Assembly (NCBI GenBank): GCA_034769895.1
Contig: CM068375.1
Coordinates: 258,447,268 to 258,511,267 of the forward strand
From: Magicicada septendecula
Lineage: Eukaryota > Arthropoda > Insecta > Hemiptera > Cicadidae
Reading direction: 5' to 3'
Length of the DNA stretch: 64,000 nucleotides
Shown here: positions 56,304 through 64,000 of the stretch, piece after piece
Layout: every line of letters starts with the position of its first letter
Position numbering within the stretch: position 1 is the stretch's first letter
Made by a program: the position numbers and the translations under genes
The notes under the pieces: model-generated
The model's input: the letters and a program-made list of their open reading frames with translations, nothing else
What the model was told of the DNA's origin: nothing
Databases searched by the model: none

Positions 56304-58890
56304 TTATGGCGGGTCATCGAGAATCGCCCGAGGGCGTTTGACCCGGACAGGGGGAGGTGGTTGCGTGGTGCTGATGGTCCTGAGGTAAGGGAAGGAAGAG
56401 GTCTCAGCTGCGGCAAAGAGAGTCGCAGCTAATGACCAGACAAAGGCTGAGAGAGCGGGAACTCGTAGACCTCCTCGAATTACACTGTTTCTTACAAACC
56501 AAGGAGATCCCGACAAGGAACGGAGGGTTCTGGATTGGAAACTTTCCAGCCTACGCCTGTTGGTGGCGGAGGCAAGTGACCACCAAACAGGTGCCGCATA
56601 GGTCAATACAGACCGGAGAAACAACAGATAGAGGGTAACTTTCGTGCGCAGCGCCAGGGGGCTGCGGCACGCGAGGTATGGGTAAAGTTTGGCTCGAACG
56701 CCGCGAGCCTTGGCAAGGGTTTCCGTCACGTGGGCGTTGAAGCAAAGGCGACGATCTAGCCGAACGCCTAGATACTTCACCGACTCTTTATAGGCGATAG
56801 GCCTCCCTTCCAGGGAGAGGGGCTGGCATCGGGAGATGGACTTACGAGTGAAACAGATCGCCTCGGATTTCTCCGTATTGATCGTCACCCGCCATTTCCG
56901 TAGCCAGTCCGGAAGCTGGTCCAACTGACGCTGCAACTGTGTACTCGCAAAACGCGGGGACACAGAGCTGTAATGATACATTGCATCGTCAGCGAACAAA
57001 GACAAGGTGACTCCGGGCAAAACAGGCAGGTCGTTCGTGTACACGAGGTACAGAACGGGGCCGAGGACAGATCCCTGAGGTACGCCGGCGGCGACAGGAC
57101 GAACTGCAGAGCAGGTTCCGTCGACGCTCACCCTGAAGGTTCGGTCGCTGAGATACGACCGGAGGAAAAACACTATGGACGATGGTAAGGGGGAGTTAGC
57201 TAGTTTGAAGAGAAGACCTTCGTGCCAGACTTTGTCGAAGGCCTTGCTCACGTCCAGCAGTGCGGCGGCCGTAGCCGCTCGCCTGTTGGTGGCGTCAGAG
57301 AGTTGCGTTACCACGCGGACTAGTTGAAGCGTAGTCGAGTGCTCTCTGCGAAACCCGAACTGTTCGTTGCGGATAAAATTATCCAACAACGGCGAGATGC
57401 GGGCCAGCAGGAGCCGCTCGAACACCTTCGAGATAACTGGCAAGAGAGATATTGGCCGATAGCTTTCAGGAAGCATGCGCGGCTTGCGGGGTTTAGGAAC
57501 CATAACGATGTTGGCATTTTTCCACAGGCGGGGAAAGTACTGTAGCCGGAGACAAGAGTTGAACAGCTCGAGAACGAGGTCAACGCCTGAGGCCGGGAGA
57601 TATTGTAATGCAGCGGCCCCGATCCGGTCAGGACCGGGGGCGCGAGGGCGGTTTAGTCGACAGACAGACGAAACGAGTTCGTCTCTGTCGAACGGGAGGT
57701 CTGGGCCAGCGGGAGGGCGAGAAAAATAACCAGATAGGAAGTCCCGGACTTCTGCCGAGTGGGCAGGGTCCGAAACGCCTCGATGAACGGTAAATTGCGA
57801 CTCCATGCAGTCGGCGAAGACCTCAGCCTTGCCTTCTGATGAAGACACAACCCCGTTCGGGGTTTCCAGCGGGTTGCGAGTTCTCTTCTCGCGGGTCAGT
57901 CTACTCACCGCTCTCCAGACGGAGGCGTGGTCGACTTCAAGAGACTCAAGGTATGAGTCCCATCGATCAGAGTTTACGTCCCGCAGTAGCTGCTGAACGT
58001 AAAGGGACTGTTGTTGAAATCGTCGCTTAACGACTGGGTCACGGGTTCTTTGCCATCTGCGGCGGAGCTGGCGCCGTAGCCAGATGGCGTGGAGTACTTC
58101 CGCAGGTAAGGCCGATTTACGATGATTCACCTCGAGTGCGTAGGTGTGTCGATCCATGACACCTTTCACCAATTCCTGGAGATTTGTGGCGCGGAGATCC
58201 AGATCATCACGAGTGACGATTGGGTCCGCCGGGAGAGATGGTAACCTTCGAGAGAGCTCGTCATGATAGGATCGCCAGTTGACTCTCCTAACAATCTGAG
58301 CGGGAAGTCGGGGTGACGCCGACAGCTCTCGAACAGTTATGACAAGGGGATTGTGATCGGACGAAAGGTCCGACACAGACGAGACCTCGATGTTGCGGGC
58401 AACGTTCTTGACAACTACTATGTCAAGAACGTCCGGCCGATGGCCGTGAAAGGGGAAGTAGGTAGGGTCTTCAGGGCCGATGACATTAAGTGCCGGGTCG
58501 CCAGAGACGAACCGGAACAGAGAATTTCCATAGGCGTTGACAACGCGGCTGTTCCATGAAGGGTTTTTGGCGTTTAAGTCGCCGGCTACAATGGTTGAGA
58601 GGGGGTGGTCGAGGAGGGCGGTGGCGGAGTTCGTCGGCCAGGCCGGAGGTACGCAGAAACAACGCGCAGCTCCGATCCGCCGGCGTCCACCGCCACCGCG
58701 CAGCCTTCAATAATAGATGTATCGAGAGGAGGCAAATGCCTGTGGGATATCCGCCTGTGGACTAAAACAGCTGTGCCCCCCGAGGGGGGACAGCGAGGCC
58801 GTAGGGGACGATCCTGACGATAACAGGCATAGGCAGGAAGGGAAAACGAGTGGTAATGAGCCAGATGAGTCTCGGAGAGAAGTATGCTGT
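56304..58890 (-). pseudogene. Jockey-clade LINE C ORF2, long but broken in the endonuclease
   Basis: The frame from about 58610 to the stop at 56304 is open for about 770 codons; ORF callers start it at a GTG (58376), but homology extends upstream (AGDLNAKNPSWNSR, then RPDVLDIVVVKNVARNIEV, SDLSSDHNPLVI). RT: RPRAPGPDRIGAAALQYLPA, ESYRPISLLPVISKVFERLL, EQFGFRREHSTTLQLVRV, LLDVSKAFDKVWHEGLLFKL, AAGVPQGSVLGPVLYLVYTN and catalytic LSLFADDAMYHY. The endonuclease front (LLSETHLAHYHS, GGTAVLVHRRI, LRVVSAYLRP; about 58880-58640) is in another frame, so one indel near 58640 breaks it. Homology fades at about 58890. Different family from LINEs A and B. Confidence 0.88.
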
Positions 58891-58894
58891 TGAC

Positions 58895-59330
58895 CACTCT
58901 CTTCACCTGTTTAGTATATTCTGCTCTCTGGTACCAGCGGTGGACACAGCGAGACAATCCGGCATCAGCGTTCGGAGCTAGCCAATCAGCGACCCCGGTT
59001 AGGTAATAAAACCCGGGCCGGCAGAAAATTTTGGGCATTCTTCATCGTCACGCCATCGGACGCACTTCATCTCCTCTCCTCTCTCGGACGACATCGGCAC
59101 GGAGTCAGCCGGAAGGAACGGCCGAAGAATAGAACCGGCGTTCTTGCGTCTTCGCCCTCCAGTTCCGCGTCAGCGATGGATTTCGCTGGGCCGGCAGCCG
59201 ACTCTACACCCGATGCCAAAAGAAGAGGAGGACTGCAGTACGCCACGAACAGCGGGCCCAGCCGCCGAACATCTCAGCGCGGCACTACCAACATCAGCTT
59301 TCTCGCCACCAGGTCCTTTTTAGGGCCACC
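58895..59330 (+). other. Promoter-like leader and short ORF, opposite to LINE C
   Basis: Plus-strand GC-rich block: GGTACCAGCG (58931), GCTAGCCAATCAGCG with a CCAAT box, TAATAAAACCCGGGCC as a TATA box (59006), TTTTGGGCATTCTTCATCG and TCAGCCGGAAGGAACGG. These also occur in order at 35345-35590. An ATG at 59176 (MDFAGPAADSTPDAKRRGGL) opens 53 codons to a stop at 59335. It ends in a histone-type stem-loop. It may be the inverted 5' end of LINE C produced by twin priming, or an independent element. Confidence 0.5.
59312..59327 (+). terminator. Histone-type 3' stem-loop
   Basis: GGTCCTTTTTAGGGCC: a 6-bp stem (one G-T pair) and four-T loop, followed by ACCAAAA. This is the shape and flank of the stem-loop that ends replication-dependent histone mRNAs. 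No histone-coding sequence is next to it. Confidence 0.55.
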
Positions 59331-59335
59331 AAAAT

Positions 59336-60094
59336 AACTAGAGTGTACGATTGGCGCCATTTGTCATGCGGCAAGCCTTTTGTCCGGTGACAAGACGTAT
59401 CAGAAAATACAAAAGAGTAAAGAGAAACTATATCTGTTTGTTTGAATTGGTCTAAATTGCTAGCATTTCCTTAGTTATATCTTGATTTTTCTAAGAAAAT
59501 AAAACCTAAAAATTTAAGGATATGTTAGGGCCTTAATTATTTATATTATAATTAAAATATTATGATATATTACGTTGTTCTAGACATTTACAGTCTTTTT
59601 ACTTCCATGTTCCATAAGGAAATGGAAGTACTGTACGGTCATGGCGAAAAAAAATCGTGTTCGAGATAATGGCAGATTCTGATTGTACTACCATCAAAAC
59701 ATGAAAAAAAGTCATTTTTCGAAAAGTGTGCGTGTGTGTCTGTCTGTAGAATTTTTTTCTATGGCAAACGATAACAGCCACAAATTCAAACAGAATCAAA
59801 TAATTTTTTTGCATACAGCCCTGAATTATAGAGGACTCAAGGCCTATTGATTTTGGTGAAGATCGGTTAAGGGAAAGGGGTAGTTTACCGGCAAGATTTT
59901 ACGTTTTAACAAGAGCAAAGTGCTTAATTTTTGAAAAATAAAGTATCCTGAAAAGAAGGTCATAATAATCCACTGTAGAAAGGTAGATGAAATATCTATA
60001 AATGGAAAGGGTAGTTGAAGGGGAAGGGGTAATTTATTTTATAAATTAAAATATTAGTTGATGATGGCGGAAGTAAATCTTATAAGTTTGAATA
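59336..60094. other. Unassigned AT-rich DNA
   Basis: No coding homology. A few GGGAAAGGGGTA-like repeats near 59870 and 60007-60030. The interval separates the LINE cluster from the Helitrons. Confidence 0.4.
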
Positions 60095-61010
60095 TCAGGG
60101 TGACCGAGCTTTGCTCGGTTTTCACATTTATTTATAAATATACAGATTTAAAAAAAACATTATTTATTATTTATTTATTTTTATTAATTATTTATTTTTT
60201 GATATTTATTTTCATATATAAACATATCGATACTACGCCGTTTGCGTTTATCGACGGTTTCTGTTATTGGAATCACAATTATTTAATACTTCTTTCCATA
60301 CAACGATTCTTGTATGGCGAGGATTTTCTGGTGGTAAAAGAACTTTTAAGCCACTTCGCCTTTTGACTCTGGAAAATGCTACACACAACATGCCGTGCAT
60401 AAACACAGGAATTGATAAGTGAATTCCTACCACTTCAAATGTTTGACCTTGAGCCTTGTGAATAGTAATAGCAAAAGCTGCTCTGACGGGAAATTGATGC
60501 CTTTGCATAGTGCACCCAAGCTGACTTTTGCTGGAATCTATTGTAATCCTTGGAATATGAACTTCTCGGCCTGAATATTCACCCGTGATAATCTTGGCTT
60601 TAATAATGTTATTACATAATTCAGTCACGACCAATCTCGTTCCATTGCACAGCCCTTCAGAGACGTCCAAGTTTCGTAAAAGCATTATTATTGTATTTTT
60701 TTTAAGCTTTAATTCGTGTGGTGGTAAGTCAGCCATCTCAACAGAATTTAGAAATTCAGAAGTGAATTGAAGAGCTCCTTCTGGTTGATCTTTAACAGAA
60801 TCGTAGCTTTTATATACTTTATAATATTCTCCAGGAAGCTTTTTAATAATTTCGTCGTTAATTTTATTTACGTCTTTATTCAAAGGCGCTAATATAGCTC
60901 TGTCTTTCATATCTTCGTATCTGTTGTTTGCCAAACAATCACCAAATACTTCATCAATAAGATTCCCGTTAGACAGAATATGACTACCACTTACCTCAGA
61001 GAATGCAAAA
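60095..61010 (-). pseudogene. Helitron 3' part: end of Pif1-like helicase and 3' terminus
   Basis: Minus-strand frame of 256 codons ending at 60248. From NGNLIDEVFGDCL (60970) on it matches the C-terminal RepHel helicase: DRAILAPLNKDVNKINDEI, PPHELKLKKNTIIMLLRNLD with GLCNGTRLVV, FPVRAAFAITIHKAQGQT (motif V) and MLCVAFSRVKRRSGLKVLL (motif VI). Downstream, ACCGAGC/GCTCGGT (60103-60119) forms a 7-bp hairpin, then CACCCTGA at 60095 with T next, fitting a Helitron CTRR-T end. Everything upstream of 61010 is lost. Confidence 0.85.
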
Positions 61011-61094
61011 AAACACAACAGCGTATACAGAACACTTAATAGTTTAGATTATGTATATCAGATAGATTGTACAAAAATCGTTGCGCAGAAACCC

Positions 61095-61405
61095 ACAATT
61101 GTATGTCTCAATTCTTAGTTTACAGTCATAGCAACATCTGTTTATATTATTTATAAACATCGATACTGCGCCGTTTAGGCCGCAGGTTAAAGACCTATAA
61201 AGACCCTACGGTATCGTTAGAGCCGTTTCAAGGACATACATAGATTAGATTGTATGTCTCAACTCTTAGTTTGTTTATTTACATTCATAACAACAGCTAT
61301 TTATATTTATTTATAAACATCGATACTGGGATTGTATGTCTCAACTCTTAGTTTGTTTATTTGCATTCATTGCAACAGCTATTTTATATTATTTATAAAC
61401 ATCGA
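61095..61405. repeat. Three copies of a 75-bp repeat
   Basis: TTGTATGTCTCAA, then CTTAGTTT, GCAACA(G/T)CT and ATTTATAAACATCGATA recur at about 61095-61168, 61248-61324 and 61329-61405. The second and third are adjacent, the first about 80 bp away. A related ACATATCGATACT lies at 60222. Confidence 0.7.
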
Positions 61406-61462
61406 TAAGATCTATTCTTTATGAACAGAATTAAAATTAACGTTTTAATTTCAAATAATAAA

Positions 61463-64000
61463 TCTATATATTAATACGTGAAGAGAAAACTTTGTACCCC
61501 TTTTTAAGCATATTGCGCACACGGAGGAGTGTGAGATTTGCCATAGTTAAAGTTTATATGGAGAAGGAGTGCAGAAAGCTAAAATTTATATATAATATAT
61601 GTTACAAATACATTAAATTAAATAAAATAAAACATTCATTTGCACTTGAAAATTCATTTAAACTTTTTCAAACAATGGTAATTGTTAAAAATAAAATAAT
61701 TTTGTTGCCAGGCAACAATAGTCTGTGGAGTGTATGTCAAGGCAAAAAAGCGTTTATTTTATATTTTGTATATTAGATATCTGTGTTTTATATATTAATG
61801 TGCAGTTGAAATTAAAATACAGCTTGCTTAATATACACCTGTTGCAAAAGGAAAATTTTGTAGCAGCAATTTGAATTGACTTACTCTCGCCTAATTATTA
61901 TTGGTGGTTTCAAAAAAGTGAGTACATTTTATTATTTTTAAAATAAACCCTGTCTAATCTTAGTTTCAGTAATTTCATTACATGTTTCTTTTACATTCAG
62001 ATATTCGCACCTACTTCCATTATGCCTCGACATAGAACATTGACGGGTCGGAGTGAGAGACAAAGAAGAAGGAATATATATTCGCGTGAAAGTCAAAATG
62101 ATAATAGACCAAATGCAAATTTAAATAGTGTAAATAGTATACAAAATGATGAAATTATTTTGAGGGATACATTTAAATGCGCACTGAATGTCATTCCAAG
62201 AAATTTTAATACTTTTGATTGTGGATCAATGCATTTACAATGCAGGATTTGCAATGCAAAACATTTCGAATCTGAGGTCACTTTAGGTGAAAGGACTCCA
62301 TTCACTTCATGTTGTCATAAGGGTAAAGCAATATTACCGGCCTTAAGTCAAAATGAATACTTTAAATCATTGTATGATGGACTTACTTCAAATGAACCTT
62401 CAATAAAAAGAAAGTCAAAAAATTATTTTGAAAACATTCGTAAATACAATTCATCACTTGCTATGGTTAGCTCAGAAGCTAAAATTTCGGATACAGTTAC
62501 GCGTGCAGTGTATCATTTTAAAATACATGATGTTTTTTATCACAGATCAGGTCCAATGACTGCTGGATATGGTCGCTCAACATGTTATGCGCAATTATAT
62601 TTTTATGATGTTGACACTGCTGTCAATTATAGATTACGTGAACACTATAATCAAACATGCAATAACAATATAATGCGCGAAATCTCTCTTGAATTGGAAC
62701 GCATTAATCCTTTCGTTCGGTCATTCATTGTAATGAAAGATCATTGTCAGAGAGTTGAAAATCAAAATAAAGAAATTTGTATGCTCATTAAAGTAAATCG
62801 TGATTTAGATCTACGCCGTTATAATGATGCAGTTCAAACTGATGTAGCAGTAATATTTAGTACAGTTGATGGTGAGCCACCCTTTGAACGAAATATGGTT
62901 TCGTTTTCAAAAAAGTTAATGGTACCATTAAAAATATCTCTGTTTTGGATTCATCATTGGACCCTTTAGCGTATCCATTACTTTTTCCAAATGGTGATAC
63001 TGGGTGGCATATCAATATTTCTCATAATGTACCAACTACATCTAATTCAAGAGCGCCCAGAAATAAATTAACCATGCTTCAGTATGCAGCCTATCGACTT
63101 GCAATTAGAGAAGATTTTAGCATGTTGCACCATTCACAATAATTATTTCTGCAGTGGATAGTTGATATGTATGTGAGAATAGAGGGCACAAGGTTACATT
63201 TCATTCGACAAAATCAAACAAGTCTTAGGTCTGAAGTTTACAACAATTTAACAGATTATTTAGAATTGAACCCCAATGCCAATAATGTTGGCCGTAGAGT
63301 AATTTTACCATCTTCATTCAATGGATCTCCAAGAAATATGTATCAGAATTATTTAGATGCAATGTCAATTGTACAACATTTCGGAAAGCCTTCTTTGTTT
63401 ATTACAATGACTTGCAATCCAAGTTGACCTGAAATAGTTAGCAATATTGGTGTAGGTGAGTCAGCTAATTTTCGACCTGATATTGTTGTGCGTGTATTCA
63501 AGTCCAAACTGAAAGCATTAATTGAGGGCCTTACACTAAAAAAAATCTTCGGTAAAGTTGAAGCACTCATTTATGCAATTGAGTTTCAAAAGAGAGGATT
63601 GCCTCATGCTCACATTTTACTCTCTTTAAATGAGCAAGATAAAATTGTTAACGCTACCGATATTGATAAAGTTGTATCTGCGGAGATTCCTAACATTCAA
63701 ACACATCCTACATTACATGAATATGTTTTAAAACACATGATGCATGGTCCATGCGGTGTACTTAATCCAAATTCTGTATGTATGAGAGATGGAAAATGCA
63801 CAAAAGATTATCCAAAACGATTTAATGAATTTACATGTGAATCATTAAATAGATATCCATTATACAGAAGGCGTGATAATGGTATTAATGCTGAAGTTCG
63901 CGGTAGTTGCCTCGACAATCGTTATGTTGTACCATACAATCCGTATTTACTTGCCAAATTTAATTGCCATATAAATGTTGAAGTATGCACTACAGTTAAA
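61463..64000 (+). mobile_element. Helitron, 5' half, runs off the window
   Basis: The 5' terminus TCTATATATTAATACGTGAA after an A (61462) matches the TC start and A/T insertion site of insect Helitrons; it is followed by ACTTTGTACCCCTTTTT. The Rep gene starts about 560 bp inside and continues to the window end. It points toward increasing coordinates, opposite to the Helitron fragment at 60095-61010. Confidence 0.85.
62022..64000 (+). pseudogene. Helitron Rep (HUH nuclease) and N-terminal region, broken, incomplete
   Basis: ATG 62022 (MPRHRTLTGRSERQRRRN). A zinc-finger-like region CRICNAKHF, then TSCCHKGK (about 62250-62320) is followed by the Helitron-like N-terminal domain. A six-A run near 62909 shifts the frame; reading continues with DPLAYPLLFPNGDTGWH. 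Stops at 63140 and 63425 (the latter in CNPS.PEI, normally Trp) interrupt otherwise continuous homology. Rep motifs: KPSLFITMTCNP and the HUH motif RGLPHAHILLSL (63600). Then YVLKHMMHGPCG and CMRDGKCTKDYPKRF follow. The open frame continues to base 64000; the catalytic tyrosines and helicase lie outside or near the edge. The protein would nick and join single-stranded DNA for rolling-circle transposition; this copy cannot make it whole. Confidence 0.9.

Noticed and set aside
58895-59335. A real histone gene, suggested by the stem-loop and TATA/CCAAT boxes
   Set aside because: The 53-codon frame has no histone-fold sequence, and the leader recurs at 35345 without a stem-loop.
61095-61405. Possible CRISPR array because of three spaced repeats
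   Set aside because: Only three imperfect 75-bp units, two directly adjacent, in an insect-like genome with no cas genes.

Overview
The window is AT-rich eukaryotic DNA from an arthropod, most likely an insect. This is inferred only from the transposon families, because no host gene, tRNA or rRNA could be recognised. It is almost entirely a graveyard of mobile elements, many inserted into one another, and several nests can be proven because both target-site copies are visible.

Layout. 0.4-4.5 kb: a mariner fossil split by a complete hAT element with a perfect 8-bp target duplication. 9.0-15.0 kb: a second hAT, broken by a 2.9-kb non-coding LTR-like insert that carries an iterated primer-binding-site-like motif. 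15.1-15.6 kb: a hAT-type MITE. 18.4-21.5 kb: a Jockey LINE whose gag is interrupted by a small Penelope-derived foldback. 22.4-22.7 kb: a near-perfect 224-bp palindrome from the same family. 22.8-25.1 kb: a complete Tigger/pogo element with an open transposase, but with its first catalytic Asp changed to Asn. 25.8-28.3 kb: a decayed Ty3/gypsy pol. 28.9-34.7 kb: a Penelope tail split by LTR element 1. 35.3-37.3 kb: a promoter-like module, an RTE scrap and a third hAT fragment.

40.6-52.3 kb is a four-level nest: Tc1-like element > Penelope-like element > RNase H-bearing LINE > LTR element 2. Each level is supported by target duplications or by a reading frame that resumes across the junction. 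52.3-59.3 kb: three 5'-truncated Jockey-clade LINEs on the minus strand, then an oppositely oriented promoter/ORF fragment ending in a histone-type 3' stem-loop. 60.1-64 kb: a minus-strand Helitron helicase end, then the 5' half of a plus-strand Helitron that runs off the window.

The most interesting content is the pair of LTR elements (29.1-34.7 kb plus strand; 43.5-51.1 kb minus strand). Their LTRs are unrelated and their primer sites differ (tRNA-Lys3-like against tRNA-His-like). Both lack any recognisable protease, reverse transcriptase or integrase. Yet they share two unrecognised ORFs (a coiled-coil ORF1 and an ORF2 ending in DDGG) and a conserved 3' block with a hairpin beside the polypurine tract. 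This looks like a non-autonomous LTR family with its own conserved proteins.
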